Assembly (NCBI GenBank): GCA_035505375.1
Contig: DATJQV010000069.1
Span: 56,619-120,618 of the forward strand
Length of the DNA: 64,000 bases
Direction of reading: 5' to 3'
Origin: a bacterium
Lineage (GTDB): Bacteria; Hydrothermota; Tepidihabitantia; Tepidihabitantales; Tepidihabitantaceae
Part shown: positions 17,490 through 24,703 of the stretch, one piece after another
Position numbering within the stretch: position 1 is the first letter of the stretch
How the letters are laid out: each line of letters starts with the position of its first letter
Position numbers and translations under genes: made by a program
The notes under the pieces: model-generated
Told to the model about the DNA's origin: nothing
What the model saw: only the letters and a program-made list of their open reading frames with translations
Databases searched by the model: none

Positions 17490-18504
17490 GGGGCTCCTTC
17501 GCTCTGGCATCGAACATAAGAGGCATGTCGGCTGGCTGCCTGTACAGCGTAGTTCTACGCGCGGCCGGAGCCGAGTTCCGTTCCCAGAACACGCCTCCCG
17601 CATAACCCTGGATGGTGTGGTCACGTTCGGCGAGTGCCAGCCGCTTCTCAGCCAGGCAGCAGTAGTCGGCGTCCTGTTCAATGCCGACATAGCGCCGGCC
17701 GAGCTTCTTCGCCACCACCGACGTGGTACCGGAACCGAGGAATGGATCGAGGACGACTCCATCGGGAGGACTGCTGGCAAGTACTATCTTCGCCAGGAGC
17801 TTCTCCGGCTTCTGTGTGGGATGGTCCGTGTTCTCGGGCATGGACCAGAACGGGACTGTCATGTCCGTCCAGATATTCGACGGATGCGTATCGCGCGTAC
17901 CACCGGTCGGGTCTGCAGTCCAGTCTCTGGGACGTCCTTCCGAATCCCTGTACGGTGCAATCACGCGACGCCGCAGCTTGACTGCGTCCACATTGAAGTA
18001 GTAATCGTCCGAGACTGTCCCGAACCAGATGTCCTCAACGCAGTTCTTCCAGTTCGTTCGAGCCCCCCTGCCCTTCTCACGTTCCCAGGTTATGCGGCTG
18101 TGTACCTTGAGATGCGTCTCCAAGACGGACTGAACGATGCCGGATGAGCGCCAATCGGCGCAGACATAGACCGAGGCACTGCTCTTCAGCGTCCTCAGCA
18201 GCGGCACGAACCAGGACTCAAACCATGCCCGATACTCGTTGGCCGCCTGTCTTGAGAACGTGTTCCCGTTGTACGACTTGGTCAGGTTGTACGGCGGGTC
18301 GAGGAACAGAAGGTCTACGAAATGAGCCGGCAGCCAGGCTAAGACGTCAGTCAGGTCCTGATTGATTGTCCGGTTCTGAATCCCGTCGAACTCCACCGGG
18401 CCACTCAGCCTGACAAGCCTTGGAAGGAGTCCAAGCCGCTCCTGTTCGGTCAGGGTCAGAGTACGATTCCGCGGTGCGCGATGGTCACTCGTCGGCAGCT
18501 TCAT
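17473..18504 (-). CDS. type II DNA methyltransferase (N6-adenine or N4-cytosine)
   Basis: This 343-residue protein has the catalytic motif DPPYNLTKSY near residue 66 and the SAM-binding motif DPFLGSGTTSVVAKKLGRRYVGIE near residue 255, so motif IV precedes motif I as in beta-class amino-methyltransferases. HPTQKP before motif I is also typical. The ATG at 18504 is chosen because GAGGA lies five bases upstream. The gene overlaps the restriction endonuclease gene at its 3' end. Its start codon overlaps the stop of a short chimeric remnant of res and mod (18501-18596), showing that this R-M pair was inserted into the mod-res operon. Confidence 0.9.
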   Translation of the reverse strand: MKLPTSDHRAPRNRTLTLTEQERLGLLPRLVRLSGPVEFDGIQNRTINQDLTDVLAWLPAHFVDLLFLDPPYNLTKSYNGNTFSRQAANEYRAWFESWFVPLLRTLKSSASVYVCADWRSSGIVQSVLETHLKVHSRITWEREKGRGARTNWKNCVEDIWFGTVSDDYYFNVDAVKLRRRVIAPYRDSEGRPRDWTADPTGGTRDTHPSNIWTDMTVPFWSMPENTDHPTQKPEKLLAKIVLASSPPDGVVLDPFLGSGTTSVVAKKLGRRYVGIEQDADYCCLAEKRLALAERDHTIQGYAGGVFWERNSAPAARRTTLYRQPADMPLMFDARAKEPHDGKK

Positions 18505-18596
18505 GTCGTCCTCAACGTGCACCGCAGAACCAGGCCAGCCGCAGCAGACATCGCCTGTAGCTGGTATTCATGATTCGCGTCGAAGCGGAAGAGCAT
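18501..18596 (-). pseudogene. chimeric scar: 5' end of res joined to 3' end of mod
   Basis: A 31-codon open frame begins MLFRFDANHEYQLQAM, nearly identical to the N-terminus of Res (MLFRFDANQEYQLQAI at 16736), and ends LVLRCTLRTT, closely matching the C-terminus of Mod (LALQCRLRTI at 19236). Its TGA overlaps the methyltransferase ATG exactly as the mod TGA overlaps the pRiA4b-like ATG (both ATGA after a GAGGACGA stretch). It looks like a recombination scar left when genes were inserted between mod and res, not a functional gene. Confidence 0.75.
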
Positions 18597-18648
18597 CTGA
18601 GCGCCGACCAACTCTGTGTACAGCTTCACCGCCAGCTTCGCCGCCCGG

Positions 18649-19239
18649 CTACAGGCCCTTCAATGCTTCATCCGTCTCTGCGACACTGAACGCCTCGGGG
18701 TCGAACTCGCGGCCAATCCACTCCAGCATATCCTTGTGCTCCTTGTGCTTCGGGTCGCGGATTGCCTCAAGGAAGTACTCGTACCCGCCGGTCCCGCCGA
18801 CGTCCTCGGGCGGACATGCCCGCTTCCCGTCAAGGCAGACCGCACGGCGAGGCCGTGATGACTCGGCCTCGGTCACTGCCTCAACGAGAATCTCGTGCTC
18901 CCAACCATCGCCCATGTCGTACTCATACCGGAATCGGCTCCGCGGCGTGAGTCTGAGGCCCACCAGTGTCGCCTTCCGCTCGTCTCGCATCGGCTCCATC
19001 CACTCCGGGTCAGGCATCGAGTAGGTATTCCCACGGACGGTGAAAGTGTGCAGATGACCGTCATACCAACCCATCGCCTCTTGGACAATCCTATGCAGAC
19101 GCCCGAGCGTTGTGTCGCCCCGGACCAGCAGCCGCCGCCATATCGGTGGCTTCGAGTCCAGCAGCGTGACCTTCAGTCGGTACAACAGCGGTCTTGCAGA
19201 AGAATCGGTCTTCTTCGATAGTTGTCTTGTTGTCTTCAT
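18649..19239 (-). CDS. plasmid pRiA4b ORF-3 family protein
   Basis: This 196-residue protein has the pRiA4b ORF-3-like domain: YRLKVTLLDSKPPIWRRLLV near residue 20, then LGRLHRIVQEAMGWYDGHLHTF, YEYDMGDGWEHEI, and the C-terminal CPPEDVGGTGGYEYFLEAI. The family is common on plasmids and in variable regions, and its biochemical role is not established. The ATG at 19239 overlaps the mod stop in ATGA and uses the GAGGACGA stretch at the mod 3' end as ribosome site. It is one of three genes lying between mod and res and is likely to be a passenger of the inserted cassette. Confidence 0.85.
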   Translation of the reverse strand: MKTTRQLSKKTDSSARPLLYRLKVTLLDSKPPIWRRLLVRGDTTLGRLHRIVQEAMGWYDGHLHTFTVRGNTYSMPDPEWMEPMRDERKATLVGLRLTPRSRFRYEYDMGDGWEHEILVEAVTEAESSRPRRAVCLDGKRACPPEDVGGTGGYEYFLEAIRDPKHKEHKDMLEWIGREFDPEAFSVAETDEALKGL

Positions 19240-21203
19240 ATCGTCCTCAACCTGCACTGCAGGGCCAGGTTGGCTGCAGTTTCGTCGTCCAGGGCCACGT
19301 CGCGGCAGACGAAGAGCATGTCGCGGGTCAGGTTCAGGAACTTCACGTCCTCCAACCTGACCTTGTCGTCGAGGCAGATGTAGAAGAACTGTTCCTTGTC
19401 CTCGTCCGTCACCTTGAAGACGTCCGGCTCCTTGTCCTTCTTGCCGGCGTTCCGATTGTCCTTCCGCGCCTCAACCGATCTGTGTTCATCCGTGTTCATC
19501 TGTGGTTTTGCTGCCTCGACCCGGCAGTTCAGGCCGAACCCGGCTTCCTTCAGCGCGACTTCCGCTATCACGTTCTCCGGTCTCCATCTCTCAACCAGCG
19601 GGTCAAGGAACATCTCCATCGTCTTGGCGTACTTCTCCGGGTCTTTCTCATCCGTGCCCTTCCACGGCTTCATGTTGCTCTCGGCCAACTTGTAGACCCG
19701 GAACCCCAAGTCCTGCGGCCCATCGCTAGCGAGCTTCACGGCCTGCTCATTCTTCATCTTCGCAATTACCCTCCGAATCCGCTCCTTGCCGATGTCGGCG
19801 ATGGTCTTGAGCCGCTTCTCCGGCGTTGGCAACGGCTCGGGTAACTGCGCGCATACGTAGCGACGGTTCCCTCCGTCCTCGGCATTCTGCTTCATCACCG
19901 CGTGCGCAAGTGGTCCGCTGCCTGAGAAGAAGTCTACGACAATGTCGAACTCAGTCGGGCTTGTCGTCAGCTTCAGCATCCGCTGCAACAGCCGCGTCGG
20001 CTTCACCGTGTCAAGCACATTGTCCGTATCCTCGAACTTCACGAACTCCAGAAGCTCCTTCTTTGCCTCTTGCGTGTGCCCGACCTCGTCGTAGGTCCAG
20101 AGGGTTTGTGGCACGATACCGGCCTGTACCTCAGTCAAGAAGCGCTTCAGCGCAGGCATGTTAGTTCCGCCTGAACCCCACCAGATGCGCTTGTCTCTGT
20201 CGAGTTCCAGGAACTTCTCGTAGGTCTGCCGCCAGTAGGTCCCCATGCCCGACGTGAACTTCTTGCCGGTGGGGCCTTTCACCTCGTACTTGCCCTTGCT
20301 GTAGTAGTTACGGGCGGTGAGGTCGCTGGGTTTCCACAAACCCCTCGGGTCGTTGTCTGGGTTGATGTACCTGGCGTCCGCCGCCGCTGTTCGAGGCAGA
20401 AGGCCAGGACGCCAGTACGCTCCGTCCCGGGCGTAGACAACAACGTAGTCGTGATCCTCAGAGAAATGACGCGCGGTATTCTTGGGTGCGTAGACCTTCT
20501 GCCATATGACCGTGGCGATGAAGTTCTCTTCTCCGAAGACCTCGTTCATGGCCGCGCGGAGGTTGTAGACTTCGTTGTCGTCTATGCTGACGAAGATGAC
20601 GCCGTCGTCGCGGAGGAGTTGACGGGCCACGAACAGGCGCGGGTACATCATCGAGAGCCACGACGAGTGATAGCGGCCGCTGGTTTCCGGGTTGCTGGTG
20701 AGGACGTTGCCTTCCGAGTCCTTCTGGCCGGTCAGACGCAGGTAGGTGTCGAGCGGGTCGGCGAAGTTGTCCGGGTAGATGAAGTCCTTGCCGGTGTTGT
20801 ACGGCGGGTCGATGTATATCATCTTCACCCGGCCGTAGTAGGCCTTGTAGAGTAGCTTCAGGACTTCGAGGTTCTCACCCTCGATGAAGACGTTGTTGGT
20901 CGTGTCCCAGTCGATGGATTCGTCAGGGCTAGGCACAAGCGTGGCGCGGCTGGGGACCTGAAGTAGCTTGATGGAGTCGCGCTTCCCGGCCCACGTGAAC
21001 GAGTAACGTTCCGGCCCGGCGTCAACCTCATCGCCCAGCGTCTGCCTGAGCTTGTCGAAGTCAACATTGCCCTCGCTGACCGCCTCCGGAAACAGCTCCT
21101 TCAGCTTCTCAACCTGCTCCGGGACAATTGCAGAAGACTCACGCGCAACCTTCTCGCGCGTCGGCCTGCTCTGCTTTCCATTCGCGCCATTCAGCTTGCC
21201 CAT
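19236..21203 (-). CDS. mod: type III DNA methyltransferase, Mod subunit
   Basis: This 655-residue adenine methyltransferase is the specificity and modification subunit of the type III system. It contains IYIDPPYNTGKDF (motif IV, near residue 132) before DFFSGSGPLAHAV (motif I, near residue 427), the beta-class order, with a long target-recognition region between them. The C-terminal region EVALKEAGFGLN...VYKVTDEDKEQ-like is typical of Mod, but here it is interrupted by about 27 residues coded by dispersed repeats (nt 19440-19520; PQMNTDEHRSVEA). The ATG at 21203 lies 10 nt after a good -10 box, without a ribosome site. Its partner res is separated by the inserted cassette. Confidence 0.92.
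   Translation of the reverse strand: MGKLNGANGKQSRPTREKVARESSAIVPEQVEKLKELFPEAVSEGNVDFDKLRQTLGDEVDAGPERYSFTWAGKRDSIKLLQVPSRATLVPSPDESIDWDTTNNVFIEGENLEVLKLLYKAYYGRVKMIYIDPPYNTGKDFIYPDNFADPLDTYLRLTGQKDSEGNVLTSNPETSGRYHSSWLSMMYPRLFVARQLLRDDGVIFVSIDDNEVYNLRAAMNEVFGEENFIATVIWQKVYAPKNTARHFSEDHDYVVVYARDGAYWRPGLLPRTAAADARYINPDNDPRGLWKPSDLTARNYYSKGKYEVKGPTGKKFTSGMGTYWRQTYEKFLELDRDKRIWWGSGGTNMPALKRFLTEVQAGIVPQTLWTYDEVGHTQEAKKELLEFVKFEDTDNVLDTVKPTRLLQRMLKLTTSPTEFDIVVDFFSGSGPLAHAVMKQNAEDGGNRRYVCAQLPEPLPTPEKRLKTIADIGKERIRRVIAKMKNEQAVKLASDGPQDLGFRVYKLAESNMKPWKGTDEKDPEKYAKTMEMFLDPLVERWRPENVIAEVALKEAGFGLNCRVEAAKPQMNTDEHRSVEARKDNRNAGKKDKEPDVFKVTDEDKEQFFYICLDDKVRLEDVKFLNLTRDMLFVCRDVALDDETAANLALQCRLRTI
19440..19520 (-). 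repeat. dispersed-repeat insert within mod
   Basis: The + strand reads GATCTGTGTTCATCCGTGTTCATCTGTGG-like words, the opposite-strand form of the CACGGATAAACGCAGATGGACACGG block at 1729-1760. In mod it encodes an in-frame charged stretch of about 27 residues just before the conserved C-terminal KVTDEDKEQ segment. Confidence 0.65.
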
Positions 21204-21213
21204 GGGTGCGAGA

Positions 21214-21241
21214 ATGTTAGGCGCGTGCCGCGCATAGTCAA
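21214..21241 (-). promoter_or_regulatory. Promoter of the mod operon (near-leaderless)
   Basis: Minus-strand TTGACT (21241-21236), 16-bp spacer, TAACAT (21219-21214). The mod ATG begins 10 nt after the -10, and no Shine-Dalgarno sequence is present. Confidence 0.6.
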
Positions 21242-21298
21242 GTGAGCGCAGCCACTGCGGGGCCGGTCCACCGGCGCATCATTGTGCAATGCAGGTCG

Positions 21299-21520
21299 TC
21301 GAATGAAGATCGTGCGTGGCTGCGGACGGGCGCACCGGCGAGTCTAGATTGAAGATTGTCGATTGCAGATTGGGCAGGGCTGAGGGCGGACACAATGGTC
21401 ATCTTAGATTTTAGATTGTCGATTGCGGATTGGACGCGGCTGATAGCGGGCACGATGGCCATTTTGGATTTTGGATTGTCGATTGGAGATTTGCCACGGC
21501 TGCGGACCGGCGATGAGTCG
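21299..21520. repeat. 60-bp direct tandem repeat, about 3.5 imperfect units
   Basis: Units repeat with an exact 60-bp step: each ends with an (A/G)GATTGTCGATTG-type word (21354, 21414, 21474), followed by a GC-rich CGGCTG...GGCGG stretch. Similarity between the units centred at 21390 and 21450 is high; the outer ones are more diverged. No open frame is supported here. The words resemble those at 13858-13885 and 55087-55125. Confidence 0.75.
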
Positions 21521-21642
21521 GATTTGTATCATTCGTCGGGAGCGGGTCTTCAGGTCTATCTGCTTGTGGCTTGGTGCTTTCGGCTTGTCGCTGGCCAACA
21601 TGCACCCCCGCCTAGGGGATAGCCCCCCACGTCGTTGAGGAG

Positions 21643-21719
21643 ATTGCGGACAGGGTTGCTCCGCACATCGTTCGGAGGGCTATCTCCACCGCAATTCCCC
21701 AATGAACCCTGTCCGCAAT
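21643..21719. repeat. 15-bp perfect inverted repeat at the edge of a 12-bp-period array
   Basis: ATTGCGGACAGGGTT (21643-21657) is repeated in inverse form as AACCCTGTCCGCAAT (21705-21719), and GATAGCCC (from 21619) pairs with GGGCTATC (about 21678-21685). The segment could form a branched hairpin. Confidence 0.75.
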
Positions 21720-21912
21720 TTGCCGGGTTGCTTCGCCGGTTGCTGTCCGAGTTGCTTTCCGGGTTAGTCCGTCCGTTGCTCTCCGGGTTGGTCGGAAGGT
21801 TGCGGTCCGAGTAGCTCCGCGGGTTGCTGTCCTCGTTGCTCCCGAGGTAGCCCCGGCCGTTGCTTTCCGGATTACCTGCGGAGTTGCCCGCCCGGTAGCT
21901 TTCCGGGAAACC
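21720..21912. repeat. degenerate tandem array with 12-bp period, consensus GGTTGCTNTCCG
   Basis: About 15 consecutive 12-bp units of the type GGTTGCTTTCCG follow one another with almost no indels. Frames read through as a four-residue periodicity (NPES NGRT NPES NSDS on the minus strand). No gene is supported. It lies between the mod promoter and the terminator of the beta-helix lipoprotein gene, and two further arrays of the same period occur at 35455-35765 and 45199-45476. Confidence 0.8.
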
Positions 21913-21948
21913 GCACATTGGGTCTTCGCGTCCGCGACGTAAACGCAA

Positions 21949-21968
21949 GGGGCGGCTTGCGCCGCCCC
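21949..21968 (-). terminator. Hairpin terminator after the beta-helix lipoprotein gene
   Basis: A perfect 8-bp stem GGGGCGGC / GCCGCCCC with a four-base loop lies 21 nt beyond the stop at 21990, followed on the minus strand by TTGCGTTT. Confidence 0.7.
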
Positions 21969-21989
21969 GCAAAGAGAGTCGAATCGTGC

Positions 21990-24347
21990 TTATGGAATGT
22001 GGATATCGCCGCTCGGGTCGTTGATGAAAGTGTTGGTGGATCTGAGCAGGGACGTGTCCGGATACGACAGACCGTCGAGGTAGATACCGAAGCCCGCGCT
22101 GTTCTCGATGGAGTCATGCTGGACTACCGGCAGGATCGTGTTTTCAATGTGGACGTCGCCATCGAAGGAGGATTCACTGCCGCCGTACTTGATGGTGCAA
22201 TACGCCAGGCTGCACCGGTTCGTGGACCCGTCGTAGAACCCGACGTCCTTCCAACTGCCCGGAGATGGCGATGCCAAGATGCTGGTGAACTTGATCGGCG
22301 CGGTTGGGGTCCCGACGGCGTTGATGGCGCCCGCATCGGTGTAGCCGCAGTAAAGCTCGACATCGTTCGCCATCATGACCGTCGTGCCTGGTTTGAGGGT
22401 CAGGGTCGGCCCCGTCGGACCGGCGACCTCGATGTCGCCCGACAGCTCGTAGCCATCCATCGTCCGGACCAGGGGCCAAGTCTCGCTGGTTGTGATGGCG
22501 TTTGAACCGTTTCCCTCTTCCACCCAGACGCCATTGTGCCCATTGTTGAATTGTACTACGTCGGTCGTATCCAGATGCCGGATGTCGTTGGGCCAGATGT
22601 CAATCGGATACGATAGGTTGTATCCGATGTACGTATTGGTAAGTGTTTTGAAGCAGGAGCCGTTCGTGCCGCAGGCTATTCCGTAGTCGGCGCTGTAGCG
22701 AATGTCGCAGTGGTCCATCGTAGCGTTGGTGTTGCCTTCTATGTAGATTTCGCCATGGCCCGAACCGGCTTCGCCGCCGTAGGTGAAATTGCAGTATACG
22801 AACCGAGTCGCATTGGTAGTGCCGGAGTACAGCCCGATGTCCCTCCAGTCGCCGAACTGAGACGAGGGCACCGCGCTGGTGAAGATAATCGGCGATGTTA
22901 CCGTGCCCACGGCGGCGATGGCGCCGGGGTTCGTGTTTCCGCAATAGAGCTCGACCCCGCTGGCCAGCTTGATGGTATCGCCGGCTTCGATGGTCAGCAC
23001 CGGACCCGTCGGGGCAGCGACCTCAACGTCACCCGACAGAATGTAGGGTACGCCTAAGTTCCTCCAGGTCCCGTTGCTCACGATGGCGTTTGTGCGGATC
23101 CCGCCCTCGACATAGATGGCGTTACTCGTGTTGCCAGTCAGAACGTTGCCGGCGCCGATGTCTTTGACGTCATTGGGCCAGACGTCAATCGGATACAGGG
23201 CGCAGGCTGTGATCGTGTCACTGGTCCACGACGTGAAGCTGGAACCGCTCGTAGCGCAGACGATTCCATCGTCCCCGCTCTTCCAGATCTTGCAGCCGTC
23301 GACCCGGGCTGCCCGGCAACCCGACACGTACAGCTCGCCGCGGCCGGAACCGGGAGGGCCGCCGTATTCAATCGTGCAGTAGAGGAATCGCGTGGCCGGC
23401 ATGGTGTTGTCGTAGAAGCTGATCCGGCTCCAGTCGCCGGGCGCAGGCGACGTGGCGTTGGACGTGAACAGGATGGTCGAGTCCGTCTTGCCGACCGCGA
23501 CAATCGCGCCCGCGCTGGCGTCGCCGCAATAGAGCTGGGTGCCGGATGTGAATTTGACGGTGCAGCCGGGTTGGATGGTCAGGGTGGCGTTGTTGTCCAC
23601 GTAGACGTCGTCGTCGATGAAGTGCGGGTTGCCGGCGCGGTACCAGGTCTCACTGGCGCTGATCTCGCCGGCGTGGTGGGTCCCCGCGCCACCGCCCCCG
23701 GTCAGAGTAACGTAGATAGAATCCTGCTTTGTGTTGTTGGCGGCGTCATAGGCCTTCGCCGTAATCGCATGGCCCCCGGACGCGGCGCTCCCAGCATCCC
23801 AGCTCGTCGTGAAAGTGTCGTTCGCACCCGATGTCACCGTGGCGATAGTCGTGGTGTCCACCTTGAATACGACCTTGGTGATGCCGACGTTGTCGGTCGC
23901 GTGCGCCTTGACGGCTATCGCTCCCTTCGACAGCGTTTCGCCGTTGGCGGGATAGGTGATAGTGACAGTCGGTAGAACCGTATCGGACGACTGGATGGTG
24001 ACATAGACCGAATCCCGACTGTGGTTGTTCGCGGCGTCATAGGCGGTGGCGACCAGGCCATGCCCACCGGCTGCGGCCGAGGTCGCGTCCCAGAGGTAGC
24101 TGAACGTGTCGTCACTGCCGCTGGTTCGCGTGTCCAGGAGCGAACCATCGACGCTGAACTCGACCCTCGTGACCCCGACATTGTCGGTTGCGTAGGCCTT
24201 GATTCGAATCGTGTCCTTGGCGAGCGGCGCCCCGTGGGCCGGATACGTAATGCTCACCGTCGGCGGCGCCGTATCCGGCAGCTTGCAGGCAACAACTATC
24301 AGCAGCACGGCGACTGCGGCCAGCGCCAGGGCTTGTACTCTTTTCAT
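21990..24347 (-). CDS. surface lipoprotein: two Ig-like domains and a triplicated beta-helix region
   Basis: The start at 24347 gives a 785-residue protein beginning MKRVQALALAAVAVLLIVVACK, a lipoprotein signal with Cys at about residue 21. Two bacterial Ig-like domains follow, each beginning PPTVSITYPAHG / LPTVTITYPANGE and containing KAYATDNVGV / KAHATDNVGI and SGSDDTFSYLWDA-type phrases. The rest consists of three repeats of about 190 residues with LTIQPGCTVKF / LTIEAGDTIKL / LTLKPGTTVMM, LYCG, GDW, YCTIEYGG and IDVWPNDV motifs, typical of right-handed parallel beta-helix surface proteins that bind polysaccharide or act as adhesins. No catalytic site is recognisable. GGAGAAGAAACAGG precedes the ATG. 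Confidence 0.82.
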   Translation of the reverse strand: MKRVQALALAAVAVLLIVVACKLPDTAPPTVSITYPAHGAPLAKDTIRIKAYATDNVGVTRVEFSVDGSLLDTRTSGSDDTFSYLWDATSAAAGGHGLVATAYDAANNHSRDSVYVTIQSSDTVLPTVTITYPANGETLSKGAIAVKAHATDNVGITKVVFKVDTTTIATVTSGANDTFTTSWDAGSAASGGHAITAKAYDAANNTKQDSIYVTLTGGGGAGTHHAGEISASETWYRAGNPHFIDDDVYVDNNATLTIQPGCTVKFTSGTQLYCGDASAGAIVAVGKTDSTILFTSNATSPAPGDWSRISFYDNTMPATRFLYCTIEYGGPPGSGRGELYVSGCRAARVDGCKIWKSGDDGIVCATSGSSFTSWTSDTITACALYPIDVWPNDVKDIGAGNVLTGNTSNAIYVEGGIRTNAIVSNGTWRNLGVPYILSGDVEVAAPTGPVLTIEAGDTIKLASGVELYCGNTNPGAIAAVGTVTSPIIFTSAVPSSQFGDWRDIGLYSGTTNATRFVYCNFTYGGEAGSGHGEIYIEGNTNATMDHCDIRYSADYGIACGTNGSCFKTLTNTYIGYNLSYPIDIWPNDIRHLDTTDVVQFNNGHNGVWVEEGNGSNAITTSETWPLVRTMDGYELSGDIEVAGPTGPTLTLKPGTTVMMANDVELYCGYTDAGAINAVGTPTAPIKFTSILASPSPGSWKDVGFYDGSTNRCSLAYCTIKYGGSESSFDGDVHIENTILPVVQHDSIENSAGFGIYLDGLSYPDTSLLRSTNTFINDPSGDIHIP

Positions 24348-24659
24348 CCTGTTTCTTCTCCTGTGCTTCTTGTCGACGGACGGCGACCTTTGAGCCCGGC
24401 TTCGTGGGGCGAACAACGGCGCCGCGTAGAATTCCTATATGAGGACCCGCTGATCCGGCTGACTGCTGAACAGGACAGCCAGACGAGGTTATTCTGATGG
24501 AAGCCACGAGAGATGTCCAGCTTTATGTTCAGCCGAGTGAGATGCGCCGTAGACACCGGCGGGTCCGTCCACGCCGAGGCGAAGCGAGGGGCGGCATCGC
24601 CGCCTGCGGGGCAGGTGAAGTCAGAAGTGTCCGAAGCCGAATGGACGAGGTGGAAGGAG

Positions 24660-24683
24660 AAGGGGCGGCCGAAGCCGCCCCTT
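24660..24683 (-). terminator. Hairpin terminator after asnA
   Basis: Perfect 10-bp stem AAGGGGCGGC / GCCGCCCCTT with loop CGAA, 21 nt beyond the asnA stop; followed on the minus strand by CTCCTTCC. Stem identical to those at 11338 and 21949. Confidence 0.75.
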
Positions 24684-24703
24684 GTGAGTGGAGAATGCTG
24701 TCT

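Noticed and set aside
21556..21972. Asn/Ser-rich 138-codon frame with NPES repeats
   Set aside because: Also the translation of a 12-bp array; the frame crosses a hairpin and a terminator.
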